A stretch of 64,000 bases of DNA from Candidatus Fredericiella danica. Lineage in GTDB: Bacteria; Chloroflexota; Anaerolineae; Caldilineales; Caldilineaceae. Made by a program: the position numbers and the translations under genes. The stretch is from assembly GCA_016713335.1 (NCBI GenBank), contig JADJPH010000019.1, positions 1 through 64,000 on the forward strand, written 5' to 3'. Below, piece by piece: positions 21,754 through 30,910 of this stretch. The notes beneath the pieces are model-generated. The model was not told where the DNA came from. It did not search any database and was given only the letters and a program-made list of their open reading frames with translations. Each line of letters opens with the position of its first letter. The stretch's first letter is position 1.

Positions 21754-23308
21754 TCAATAGATGGAAGGCTCGGGAAACTCCTGAATCGCCAGATGTGCTG
21801 GCAGCGATAACGTGATGATCACGTTGGTGCCACGATCAGGCGCAGTCTCAATGATCAAGTCACCGTTCAGTTGCGCCACTCGCTCCCGGATATGATTCAG
21901 CCCGCTGCCGTTGTTGGCCGCTTCGCCCAGCACAAATCCCACGCCATCATCGCTGACGCCGAGCGTGACGGAATCGGGCGTCGAGGCGAGGGTAACAACG
22001 ACACGATGCGCAGATGCGTGCTTGAGTGCATTATTCAGCGCTTCCTGGCAGATGCGATATAGGCGCTCTTCAACTGCCGGCGGCAGCCAGATCGGCTCCA
22101 TCACCTCAAGGCGAGCATCGATGCCGGCTCGTTTTTCGACAGCTTCCAAGCGCTGCCTGAGCGCTTCAGCCAGCCCCACCTGCTCCAGCACCGCCGGTCG
22201 CAACTCATAAAGCATCAGCCGCAGTTGCTTCATGGCCTGCTGCGCCGTATCGCCCAGCAGCGTCAGGTATTCTTGAATCCTCTCAAAATTGCCCGCAGAA
22301 GCCAGGCGCCTGCCGGCCTCCGCAAAGAGCGCAAGACTGTAGATTGATTGCGTCACGGCATCATGCATCTCTTGCGCAAGACGTTCGCGCTCCTCCAAGA
22401 CCATCGCCTCGCGCAGGCGCTGCTGGAGGCGATCGCGCTGAGTCGCCAGCACGATTTGTTCGCCAAGCGTCGCTGCCAGTTCCAGCGTTTCATCATCCAG
22501 ATCAAGATGCTCGTCGAATAGGTAAATCACCACCCCAAAGACACTCGGCTCAAGCAACAACGGGATCACAAGCCACGAACGATACTGGGCTGCTGCGGCT
22601 GCGCTTGACACGCCTGCCACTGCACGCCGCCCGTTGAGCGCTTCGACTACAGCTCCGTGCAACCCCCCCCACGAGTGCCAAGAGTTCACTTGCCTCAATG
22701 CTGTGGGCAAACATCAAGTTGTGCTGGCCGAGGGTGGGCGCATCACTGTCGACCGGACTGAATCCCACGATCGCATCAGCGCCAAGCAGCAGTTCGGCCT
22801 GCTTGAAAATATACTCCAGCACTTCATCCAGGGGGCGATTGGCGTTTAGCAGACCCAAGATAATTCGTAGACCATCGGCCGACTGCCGCCGGCGTTCCAC
22901 TTCTAGCCGCTGATCCGCAAGTACCTTCTCGCCGGCATCGTTGTCAACCGTTGCTTCCTGCACCATGATTGCCGCCTGCGCAACCTGCCCGCCGTCCTGT
23001 AGGAGCGGCCGCAGGGTTAGTCGCACGGGGTGCGATTTCGCAGCGTGACGCACCGGTAGGGTTTCAAGCACGACGGCTTCACCCTGAAAACAGCGGACCA
23101 ACGCATCACGCAATCCCGCCTCAAAAAGGGGTTTACCAAAGAGATCGACAAGGTTCTTGTGCGGCATTTCTTCTGAGGTGTAACCCAAGAGAGCCGCAGC
23201 AAATGGATCGGTCAGAACACAGCGATACGCCGTGTCAACCAGCAATAATCCAGTTGAAGCGCCGATCCGATCTGAAGTTATGTCGTGTGGGGAGGTCTTG
23301 CTTTTCAT
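21754..23308 (-). CDS. PAS-GAF sensor histidine kinase, HisKA_3 type (frameshifted)
   Basis: The N-terminal PAS domain (LLLVDTAYRCVLTDPFAAAL) is followed by a coiled linker, a GAF domain that crosses the frameshift (VFGVVIYLFDE), a HisKA_3 dimerisation domain with phospho-accepting His in LAQEMHDAVTQSIYSL, and HATPase_c with YRICQEALNNALKHA and SDDGVGF. The break lies at a run of eight C on the plus strand (about 22665-22672), so a homopolymer indel is the likely cause. No transmembrane helix is seen, so this is a soluble sensor. With the NarL-type regulator downstream it forms a complete two-component system. Confidence 0.87.
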
Positions 23309-23426
23309 ACCGCTCGTCCGCCTATCAACGACACCAATGAAAGCAACGCACAGCCGGCGCTCATCAATCGGCCGCAGTGGCCATCCTTACCTGGCGCCTT
23401 ACTAATCTGTCGCGCGAATATTAGCT

Positions 23427-23432
23427 ATTATA
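23427..23432 (-). promoter_or_regulatory. Possible -10 box for the two-component operon
   Basis: TATAAT on the minus strand, about 120 bases before the kinase start at 23308, in the gap after the M23 peptidase gene. There is no convincing -35 box at 16-18 bases, so the promoter is tentative. Confidence 0.3.
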
Positions 23433-23477
23433 TAACAGGTCGCGCACAAATTCCCGCGCAGTGTGGCGTGAAGGGTG

Positions 23478-24065
23478 TCAGGGCCGGCGCATCTTGCTAT
23501 GCTCGGGCGAGATCCGCGGAAGCACCGGCTCGGAGAATTCATCGGCGTCACCTTCCGTAGGCAGCAGGATCTCGGTAGCATATAAATATGGTAAAGGATC
23601 GCAGAAACCGCCCCATCCGTCAAAACGGTTGAACGGAGCGATACGAATCCCCAAATGTAGATGGGGTGCATAGGGCGTGCGTTGGCGATCGGTCCGGGCA
23701 ATGAGCTGACCACGTTCGATCCGTTGTCCGGACTCCACCAGCACTTCCCCTAACTGAGCGTAGAACGACTCTCCCCAGGTATGCTCAAGCTTGATGTGAC
23801 GCCCAAAACCGCCCACATCGATGTTGATCTCAACGACACGCCCAGCTTCAATCGCATAAACCTCAGTCCCTGGATCTGTGGCAAAGTCGAGCCCTGGGTG
23901 CCCTTTCAGTTGCACCCCGTTATACATGACCCGGCCATGAAAATCCGGGTGTTCACCCCATCCTTGCAGCAGCGTACAGACTCCCGTTAGCGGTGCGGAA
24001 AGGAAGATGCCTTCTGGTTCAAATTGGTTGGCAATCCGTGGATTCAGGTGTGACAATCCTATCAT
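23478..24065 (-). CDS. M23-family metallopeptidase (LytM-type) domain protein
   Basis: A 195-residue protein dominated by a peptidase M23 fold. KGHPGLDFATDPGTEVYA carries the HxxxD zinc ligands, VVEINIDVGGFGRHIKLEH is the core sheet, and APHLHLGIRI supplies the HxH motif. All zinc-binding residues expected for an active enzyme are therefore present. No signal peptide is evident at the chosen start (MIGLSHLNP), which is unusual for a cell-wall hydrolase. The true start may lie further upstream, or export may be unconventional. It is transcribed in the same direction as the two-component genes downstream. Confidence 0.75.
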   Translation of the reverse strand: MIGLSHLNPRIANQFEPEGIFLSAPLTGVCTLLQGWGEHPDFHGRVMYNGVQLKGHPGLDFATDPGTEVYAIEAGRVVEINIDVGGFGRHIKLEHTWGESFYAQLGEVLVESGQRIERGQLIARTDRQRTPYAPHLHLGIRIAPFNRFDGWGGFCDPLPYLYATEILLPTEGDADEFSEPVLPRISPEHSKMRRP

Positions 24066-24096
24066 AAGTCAAGGCTTCACGCTGGGGACATTGAAT

Positions 24097-24125
24097 TCGA
24101 CAAACTGCCCGCGGAGGCATATACT
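24097..24125 (+). promoter_or_regulatory. Probable promoter upstream of fmdB-like gene
   Basis: TCGACA (24097-24102), a 17-base spacer and TATACT (24120-24125). It is followed at once by a nested stem-loop in the leader. Confidence 0.5.
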
Positions 24126-24169
24126 CAAAGCTTCCGATGCGACCGTTTGTTCGTCGCATTCATGAGTAT
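24121..24169 (+). repeat. Nested stem-loop in the fmdB-like leader
   Basis: The outer arms ATACTC (24121-24126) and GAGTAT (24164-24169) enclose the inner arms ATGCGAC (24137-24143) and GTCGCAT (24153-24159). The outer left arm overlaps the -10 box, so the element could work as an operator or as a leader RNA hairpin. Confidence 0.5.
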
Positions 24170-24242
24170 AGCGGTCATACACGGGTCTGCCAAGCGGGGA
24201 CCATTCCAGGTTTCTGCGCGACCGTGCGTACGGAGACGGATG

Positions 24243-24593
24243 ATGCCAATCTATGAATTTGCCTGCCAAGATTGCGGCCATGAGTTCGAGCAGATCCAGT
24301 CATTTTCGGATAGCAGCACGCCTGCCTGCCCGAATTGTCAGGGGCGCCATGTCCAGCGCCGGCTGAGTCCACCGGCCATTCATTTTAAGGGCAGCGGATG
24401 GTATATTACGGACAGTAAGAATGCCGGCAAGTCGAGCGCAACTGCCCCGAAGGGTTCTGATTCAGGGAAGAACGTCGAAGGCGCCAAGAGCGAAGGCGCT
24501 AAGAGCGAAAGTACTAAGAGCGAAAGTACTGCTTCCGAAAATAGTACATCGAGCGCAGCGGCTACACCTGCCGGGGACGCCAAGGCTACGTAA
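24243..24593 (+). CDS. FmdB-family zinc ribbon protein with low-complexity tail
   Basis: A 116-residue protein. The N-terminus MPIYEFACQDCGHEFEQ and the later CPNCQG form the two-CxxC zinc ribbon of the FmdB/CxxC_CxxC_SSSS family, associated with regulation in methylotrophs but poorly understood. The family's Ser-rich tail is expanded here into repeated KSEGAKSES-type units, encoded by imperfect direct repeats at 24480-24540. I chose ATG 24243, because MPIYEF is the universal family start and GGAG lies 7 bases before it. A codon-adjacent ATG at 24240 is the alternative. Confidence 0.8.
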   Translation: MPIYEFACQDCGHEFEQIQSFSDSSTPACPNCQGRHVQRRLSPPAIHFKGSGWYITDSKNAGKSSATAPKGSDSGKNVEGAKSEGAKSESTKSESTASENSTSSAAATPAGDAKAT

Positions 24594-24691
24594 ATTCTCA
24601 TTCCGCGCCAACACAACAGTGTTGTACAATGCGTAATGAAATAATCCGCAATGAATGCCGCAGGTCATTGAGCTTTGCCTAGGAGGATTGC

Positions 24692-25102
24692 ATGACGGTG
24701 CCGAAGAGATTCGATGTACTCCGCTTCTTTGGCGGGTTGCTGAAAGTTCTAGCTTGGATCACGCTCGTCATCGCCATTATTGGCGCCATCAGCACGGCCA
24801 TACTGGGTGGAACCCTTGGCTCAATGCTCACAGGTTACATTCCAAATGCTCCCCAGACGGGTTGGCTCACGAGCCTTGGCGCAGTGGCCGCGGCGCTGGT
24901 TGTGCTGCTGATCGGTCTGGTCAATTTCGTTCTGTACTATGCGTTGGGCGAATTTATCTCATTGCTGGTCGCCGTGGAAGAGAACACCAGATTGAGCGCA
25001 GCATTGTTGCTCAAGATGCACCAGGAGACTCAGGTTGACACGCGCACTGCCGTGGCTACCTATCCTGGCGGATTTACAAACGAGCCGGCGCCCTATAAAT
25101 AG
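24692..25102 (+). CDS. Two-helix membrane protein of unknown function
   Basis: A 136-residue protein with two transmembrane segments (ITLVIAIIGAISTAILGG and AAALVVLLIGLVNFVLYYAL) and a soluble C-terminus with ENTRLSAALLLKMHQ. AGGAGG with 5-base spacing supports the ATG. I do not recognise a characterised family. It follows the zinc-ribbon gene by about 100 bases and could share its transcript. Confidence 0.65.
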   Translation: MTVPKRFDVLRFFGGLLKVLAWITLVIAIIGAISTAILGGTLGSMLTGYIPNAPQTGWLTSLGAVAAALVVLLIGLVNFVLYYALGEFISLLVAVEENTRLSAALLLKMHQETQVDTRTAVATYPGGFTNEPAPYK

Positions 25103-25248
25103 GGACGGAACAGCCGTCGCTTCATCCGAATCACCGTTTCTACCAGCCTATCGCCCCCCGATAGGCTGTTCGGTTGCCCCTGCGGCACGTTTTTGGTTGG
25201 CATACTCACCCCTTGCATTCGAACCGAGAAGACACCGGACATTACTCC

Positions 25249-26684
25249 ATGGCTGAAGCAGTGGATACCCTCATTTTGCACGCCCACCTGTTCACGATGC
25301 CGCGCGACGGCGTTGGCTACATCCCGGACGGGGCAGTCGCCGTGCGTGGCGACCGGATCGTCGATGAAGGCAGCACAAATACGTTGTTACTTCGCTACGA
25401 CGCGGCAACCATCATCGACGCCTCCGAACACGCGTTGCTGCCAGGTTTGATCGACGCGCATATGCACACTCCCTGGGCGGTGGTGCGGGGTGTTGCGCAG
25501 GACATCTCACACTGGATGCAGCGCGGCCTCGCCCCCTATGCGCGTCACCTGGCGCGCGAGGCTGCCCTCGCAGGATCCCGGCTCAATGTGCTGGAGGCAC
25601 TGTCCACCGGCACCACCACGATGGGTGACTATGCACATCCGATCGAGGGTTGGGCGGAAATTTTTGCCGAGTTCGGTGTGCGCGCCGTGTTGACCCCAAC
25701 CATCAACGCCCTACCGCCTGGCAAGATGGCCGGGTGGGGCATTGGCGAGCTCTATCAGCTGGATGAAGCGGTTGCCGACCGCGCGATCCGCGACGCACTT
25801 GACTTTGCCCGTGATTGGCACGGGGCCGAGGCGGGCCGAATTTCCATCATGCTGGGTCCCCAGGCCGCCGACATGCTCAGCCGTGACCAACTGCTCCACG
25901 TAAAGCGCCTCGCCGCTGCCGAAGGGCTGATGATCCATATGCACGTGGCACAGGGTGAGCGCGAGATCGACCAGATGGTCAAACGCTACGGCAAGCGCAC
26001 ACCGGCCTTTCTGGAGCAGATCGGCTACCTCGACGATCAGTTGCTGGCAGTGCACCTAACGGAGGCGACAGAGGAAGAAGCAGCCGAAATCGCGTTCAGC
26101 GGCGCCCGCATGGTGCTCTGTTCAGGCAGTATTGGCCTCATTGACGGCATCGTGCCGCCGGCATACGCCTTCCGCTCCAACGGCGGCCTGGTGGCGCTTG
26201 GGTCCGACCAGGCCGCCGGCAACAACGCCAACAACATGTTTGGAGAAATGAAGCTCACCGCGCTGTTTAACAAGATCCGCTATCGAGATCCGACGATCAT
26301 GCCGGCATGGACTGTCCTGCGGATGGCGACCATTGAAGGCGCCCGCGCCATTGGGCTCGGGGACCAGATCGGCTCGATTGAGGTGGGCAAGCAGGCAGAC
26401 CTCATTTTGGTCGACCTGCGTGCACCAAATCTTACGCCCATCCTGAACAGCCCGATTCGTAATATCGTGCCAAATCTCGTTTACGCAGCGACCGGCAAGA
26501 AGTCGACCTTGTCATGGTGGCTGGGCGTCTGCTGCTGCAGAACGGGCGTCTGCTGACCGGTGACCTCGATGAAGTTCGGGACGACGCTCAGCGACAAGCT
26601 GAAATCGTTGCTGCCGCCGTCAACGCCGACCCGATTCACTTTGACCTTGCGCTGCTGGAGGCGATGGCGACAGGATCGCTCTAG
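25249..26684 (+). CDS. Amidohydrolase (TrzA/AtzB-like metal-dependent hydrolase), frameshifted
   Basis: A cyclic amidohydrolase of the chlorohydrolase/cytosine deaminase group. It has an N-terminal beta-sandwich (ILHAHLFTM), metal site HxH in GLIDAHMHTPW, further ligands in MIHMHVAQGE and AVHLTEATEEE, and the Asp in ALGSDQAAGNN. The C-terminal composite domain has GSIEVGKQADLILVDL. A frameshift near 26495 diverts the last part. The next frame continues with MVAGRLLLQNGRLLTGDLDE and ends at 26682-26684, giving a normal length of about 478 residues. The ATG at 25249 begins the conserved fold. Deamination or dechlorination of an amino-heterocycle is likely, but the substrate is unknown. Confidence 0.8.
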
Positions 26685-26715
26685 CAGCCGCCCACTCACA
26701 CCCCGTTATTGCGGC

Positions 26716-29277
26716 TCATGCGTAGACGTCGTACAGTGACCGCGCTTTGAAGGCGGCTTTCAGCTCCTCTGCAGTCATACCCTCCGGCCGCGCGGCGCGC
26801 ACGGTCCGTGTACGTCCCGCCGGAACGTCGAAGTAGTTATCGCTGAAGACGACATCCACGCCTTCCACGCTAAGCTCGACAAACCGCGCCAGCGTCTTGG
26901 CCGTGACGTCGATTGCGACGCCGTCGACCACTTCGCGCACGGACAAGGTCAGCCCGGTTTCATTCAGTTCCAGATGTTTGTTCGGAACAAACGTAGCCAC
27001 GCTGGTCGCCTGCAAGACGCCGCCCTGCCACAGTTCAGCCACAAACACGAGCCTGCGACTGGTGGCGTCTTCCACCTGTTTCGAAAAGTCGAACTTCTCG
27101 ACCAATGTGTCGGCCAGTGGGGCAGCCATGACGGGCAGTTCGCCCTGCACAAAGACGACGCCGTTGACGGTCTCCAAGGTCCACTTGACCAAACCTTCCC
27201 ACGCTTCCGAGCGGTCACTGGTCACATGGACGGTCATGGTCGCCCCAACATCCTCAACGGAAAGCATGATCGGCGCATAGAAACGTTGTGCAGCGTAATG
27301 CAGCGCCTTCCAACGGCCAAAGTAGTCAAGGCTTGACCAGGACGCCACCGGCCAGCAGTCGTTTAGCTGCCAGTACAGCGTGCCACGCACCCGATCCATG
27401 TGTCGCCGCCAATGTTCGACGCCGTAGCGAATCCCCTCCGCCTGTAATACCATGCTCATGTAAACCAGTGACGGGAAATCCTTGGGCATGCGATAGTTGT
27501 CGGTCATCTGGGCAATCATCAAGCCGTTGCCCGCAGCATTCCGCTGATGATGCTCCATGATATACGACGTCATATTCCACTGATCTTTTGTGGCATAAGT
27601 CTGCACGGTGGCGAGCGGCGGCAGCGCCTGGAAACCAAACTCGCTCATGAAGCGCGGGTATTGATCTCGGTACGCGGTAAAGGGCTTGCGGCCATGCCAC
27701 ACATCCCAATAGTGTGCGTCACCCTCCGCCTGACCATTGACGTCCATGAAGGGGGTGTTGCTTGACGGTGAACTCGGCCAGTAGGCGCGATCCGGATCTA
27801 GTTCGTTGACCCAGGCCGGCAGCATGGTGAAGTAGAACGTCTGGTACGCGTCCTTCAACACCTGCCAGTCATCCAGTGGTTCGACTTGCGCCGCCATCGC
27901 CAGCAGTTGGCGCGCATAGGGCATTGTCTCGGCCAGCTTCGCCAATCCGGCGGTCTGCTCCTCGCTAAGTTCGGGCTTCTGCCATCCCCAACTTTCCCAG
28001 CCCTGCTCCATTTCATTGTTGCCGCACCAGAGTGCAAGGCTGGCGCGATGACGCAGCCGGCGCACATTCTCAATCACCTCTTGTTGCACATTCCCCAAGA
28101 AGTCGGTCTGATCGAGTGGGTAGATGCTGCATGAGAAGATGAAATCCTGCCAGACCAGAATCCCATAGCGATCACACAAATCGTAGAAGCGCTCCTCTTC
28201 GTAGAAGCCGCCTCCCCAGACGCGCAGCATGTTGTGGCCAATCAAGGCGGCGTCTCGGATCAACTTCTCCAGAAACGCATTCGTCAGCCGGGTGGGGAAA
28301 GAGTCCGCAGGAATCCAGTTGGAACCTTTTGCGAAAATCGAGAGGCCATTGACCACAAAGGTGAAGGACTTGCCCCATTCGTCGGCATCCTGACGCAGTT
28401 CGAGCGTTCGCAGCCCCAACTGGTAGGCGCGGCGTTCAATCTCCACGCCCTCGCGGGCAAGCACCAGTTCAACCTGATAGAGCGGTTGCGCGCCGTAGCC
28501 ATTGGGCCACCACAACTGGGGATTTTCCACCAGCAAGGCCAGGACCGCTGTCTCGCCCTCCAACGGCTGCTTCGCCACCTGCTGGGCGCCGTCGGGTGCG
28601 GTCAGGATCAGCGTGGCGGTCAGCGCATCCTGGCTCCACCGGTTGATCGTTACTGCGGCTGAGACCGCGACGCTCTCATTCTGATGGCGTTGGCGAAGAT
28701 GCACGTCAGCCAATTCTGCCGTGGTGCGCCCATCCAACTGGATATCCTGCCAGATGCCAATGGGTGGCAACATCGGCCCCCAGTCCCAGCCAAACTGGCA
28801 GGGCGCCTTCCGCAGATGCGAACCACCGGGGATGGCTTGTGAGACGCCTTTCATTGGGCGTGCAGACTGTTCGGCGGTGATGTATTGAACCGGCGAACCG
28901 AACCGGATCGAGACTTCATTCTCGCCGGTGCGCAGTGCGTCTTTGATCTCCCAGCGATATTGGCGGAACATGTTGTTCGTCTCACCGAGCGGCCGTCCAT
29001 TCAGCGAGACAAACGCCAACGTATCCAGCCCATCGCAAACAAGGAAGACCTTCTCTTCCGCCAGCACGGCGGCGTCAGGCGTGAAGCGATACCGGTATTC
29101 CCAGTCCTGTTCTGCAACCCACAGGACTTTCTTCTCATTGTCAGCCACAAAGGGATCTGGGATCTTGCCAAGGGCAAGCAGGTCTGTGTGGACGCCGCCG
29201 GGCACAGTGGCTGGCAGCCATTCTTCCGTGCCGACCTGGCGAAATTGCCATTGGCCCGCAAGCGACAGTGAATTCAT
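26716..29277 (-). CDS. Beta-mannosidase, glycoside hydrolase family 2
   Basis: An intact 853-residue enzyme that removes non-reducing beta-mannose from mannan- or N-glycan-derived oligosaccharides. The N-terminal jelly roll has LAGQWQFRQV and VPGGVHTDL, typical of beta-mannosidases. The catalytic acid/base Glu is in WCGNNEMEQG (about 420) and the nucleophile Glu is in FMSEFGFQALP (about 546). WVAEQDWEYRYRF and GTLYWQLNDCWPVASW are also conserved. There is no signal peptide, so it acts on imported oligosaccharides. AAGGAG six bases before the ATG fixes the start. It is the longest uninterrupted gene in the window, which shows that some stretches are accurately assembled. It is transcribed alone. 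Confidence 0.93.
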   Translation of the reverse strand: MNSLSLAGQWQFRQVGTEEWLPATVPGGVHTDLLALGKIPDPFVADNEKKVLWVAEQDWEYRYRFTPDAAVLAEEKVFLVCDGLDTLAFVSLNGRPLGETNNMFRQYRWEIKDALRTGENEVSIRFGSPVQYITAEQSARPMKGVSQAIPGGSHLRKAPCQFGWDWGPMLPPIGIWQDIQLDGRTTAELADVHLRQRHQNESVAVSAAVTINRWSQDALTATLILTAPDGAQQVAKQPLEGETAVLALLVENPQLWWPNGYGAQPLYQVELVLAREGVEIERRAYQLGLRTLELRQDADEWGKSFTFVVNGLSIFAKGSNWIPADSFPTRLTNAFLEKLIRDAALIGHNMLRVWGGGFYEEERFYDLCDRYGILVWQDFIFSCSIYPLDQTDFLGNVQQEVIENVRRLRHRASLALWCGNNEMEQGWESWGWQKPELSEEQTAGLAKLAETMPYARQLLAMAAQVEPLDDWQVLKDAYQTFYFTMLPAWVNELDPDRAYWPSSPSSNTPFMDVNGQAEGDAHYWDVWHGRKPFTAYRDQYPRFMSEFGFQALPPLATVQTYATKDQWNMTSYIMEHHQRNAAGNGLMIAQMTDNYRMPKDFPSLVYMSMVLQAEGIRYGVEHWRRHMDRVRGTLYWQLNDCWPVASWSSLDYFGRWKALHYAAQRFYAPIMLSVEDVGATMTVHVTSDRSEAWEGLVKWTLETVNGVVFVQGELPVMAAPLADTLVEKFDFSKQVEDATSRRLVFVAELWQGGVLQATSVATFVPNKHLELNETGLTLSVREVVDGVAIDVTAKTLARFVELSVEGVDVVFSDNYFDVPAGRTRTVRAARPEGMTAEELKAAFKARSLYDVYA

Positions 29278-29800
29278 TTTTGGCTCCTTTTGATTTGAAA
29301 AAATCGAAACATCCGAGAGCGAACGATGCCAGCGGCGTACTATCCACAGCCAGTTGGATTTTTCACCTTATTTTCGTCCTTTGCACCAACTACGCAAACC
29401 GCAGTGACCACCGCGACGTTTATCGCAAGGAGACAGGGAGACAGGGAGTGATCGTTCCCACCGTAGCTACGGCTTGTAGCCGGTGACCGTGCCAACGCAT
29501 TCCATCTACCACGAAGCGTGACCCGTTCCCAACCACGCTCGCCACGCAGCGCGCAACGCCCAGGCAAGAACCCCCAAATCCGTTCCGGTCTGAAATCCGT
29601 TGTAGTGTTCCTACAGCCGAATCTTCAGCCTCCCCACATTGTCCGTCTTCGGTCTCCAAAAACCATCCTCAAAGTCCCCTTATATTCCGCAATTGTCCAG
29701 TCTGTTGCAGACGGCAAAATTGCGCGACGCTGGTACCTGCTGCCTCCGAGGCGCCATTACCATCCACCCATTGCTGAACTCCCGAAAGGAGCCGACTCAC
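29278..29800. other. Intergenic region, 523 bases, no gene recognised
   Basis: Upstream of both the beta-mannosidase (minus) and the 96-residue protein (plus). It contains the perfect palindrome CCGTAGCTACGG (29461-29472), a duplicated GGAGACA (about 29429-29443) and a repeated AAATCCGTT (about 29577 and 29595). No convincing promoter with both boxes, RNA gene or ORF was found. Confidence 0.5.
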
Positions 29801-30091
29801 ATGTCCAATCCACACACCCACCGGCCGCGTCCTGCCATGCCCTCCTTCTTCCCCAAGCCCACCCAGGAGCGCGACCCCGTCACCGGTCTCACCCCCGAAG
29901 CAGCGGAGGCGCTGCGCCAGGTCTACCTGCTCATCGGCGCCTGGTACTGGGATGTCCAAGCTACTGCCGCCCGCATAAAAGCCGAAGCCGCGGCCGCCGC
30001 CGATGCCTCCGGTAAGGCTGGGAAGCCCGCCAAGTCCACTGCAGAGGCGCAGTCTGCGCCGGGAGACACACCAGAACCAACACGAGAATAG
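29801..30091 (+). CDS. Hypothetical 96-residue protein
   Basis: Starts at ATG 29801, ten bases after AAAGGAG. The N-terminus is Pro/His-rich (MSNPHTHRPRPAMPSFFPKP). The middle holds a predicted helix (GLTPEAAEALRQVYLLIGAW, then YWD), and the C-terminus is an Ala/Lys-rich low-complexity tail. There is no known family and no membrane segment. The good ribosome binding site and conserved-looking core favour a real gene. Role unknown. Confidence 0.5.
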   Translation: MSNPHTHRPRPAMPSFFPKPTQERDPVTGLTPEAAEALRQVYLLIGAWYWDVQATAARIKAEAAAAADASGKAGKPAKSTAEAQSAPGDTPEPTRE

Positions 30092-30246
30092 TGGTGAAAG
30101 GTGCGCCCGGCTCGGGGGAATGGGCAGCACCTGTTGCTGGCATTGACCGCGTCAACTTTAATCGATTGATTCACCAGCTATCCGGAACCACCTTTTGCAA
30201 ACGGCGCCCTTACAAATCCTGACCCAGGGATACGCATCAAAAAATG

Positions 30247-30275
30247 TTGAGTTTAGGGATACACAGAAGTACAAT
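30247..30275 (+). promoter_or_regulatory. Promoter of the GyrI-like gene
   Basis: TTGAGT (30247-30252), a 17-base spacer and TACAAT (30270-30275), about 55 bases before the ATG at 30330. Confidence 0.6.
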
Positions 30276-30329
30276 AACTCATCGACCAGCGTTGCTGACA
30301 GCATTTGTCGCCAGTTTAGTAGGGTATCT

Positions 30330-30827
30330 ATGCCAAACATCGGCCAACCCACGATAGACACACGACCCGCAATAGCCTACATCGGGATTCGAACCTCCGT
30401 ACCCTTTAAGGGCATGTCCAAAGCACTGGACAGATTCCGCAAAGAACTGGATGCCTGGGTGACCAAAAACAAGGTCGAAACCGCAGGATTTCCGTTTCTG
30501 CGTTACCATGTTATCGATATGCGCGGGTTCATGGATATCACCTATGCGGTCCCTGTTCGCACAGTGTTGCCTGATGACGGTGATATCAAAGCCGATATAC
30601 TTCCAGCAGGGCGCTATGCGAGTCTCATCTATTCGGGTGGCGGCATTTCGGCCAATAAAGCCTTGATTGAGTGGGTACGCGCCAACGGTATGGAATTTGA
30701 TCGCTGGGATACTGAGCAGGGCGATAACTTTGCCGGGCGCTATGAGACCTTTCTCACTGACCCCAAAATAGAACCCCGCAAGTCGAAATGGGAGATCGAA
30801 GTCGCGATCAAATTGGCAGAAGAGTAG
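30330..30827 (+). CDS. GyrI-like small-molecule-binding domain protein
   Basis: About 165 residues with the GyrI-like/AraC effector-binding fold: YIGIRTSVPFKGMSKALDRF at the start, then ADILPAGRYASLIYSGG, the central strand-turn typical of SHS2-type GyrI domains, and WEIEVAIKLAE at the end. There is no DNA-binding domain, so it is a stand-alone ligand-binding protein, perhaps a cyclopropanoid hydrolase-like or drug-binding member of the family. I chose ATG 30330 because the promoter (TACAAT at 30270-30275) lies downstream of the longer in-frame start at 30195. Confidence 0.72.
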   Translation: MPNIGQPTIDTRPAIAYIGIRTSVPFKGMSKALDRFRKELDAWVTKNKVETAGFPFLRYHVIDMRGFMDITYAVPVRTVLPDDGDIKADILPAGRYASLIYSGGGISANKALIEWVRANGMEFDRWDTEQGDNFAGRYETFLTDPKIEPRKSKWEIEVAIKLAEE

Positions 30828-30910
30828 TGCCGGAGTACCCTACCACAGGGAGGCGATCGACGACCTCAAGGACCGCAGTGGCATAGTTGTGTCGAAAGAA
30901 GACTCAATGG

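Noticed and set aside
24421..24540. Coding-repeat expansion in the FmdB-like tail as a possible variable tandem repeat locus
   Set aside because: The units are few and degenerate, and Ser-rich tails are normal in this family.
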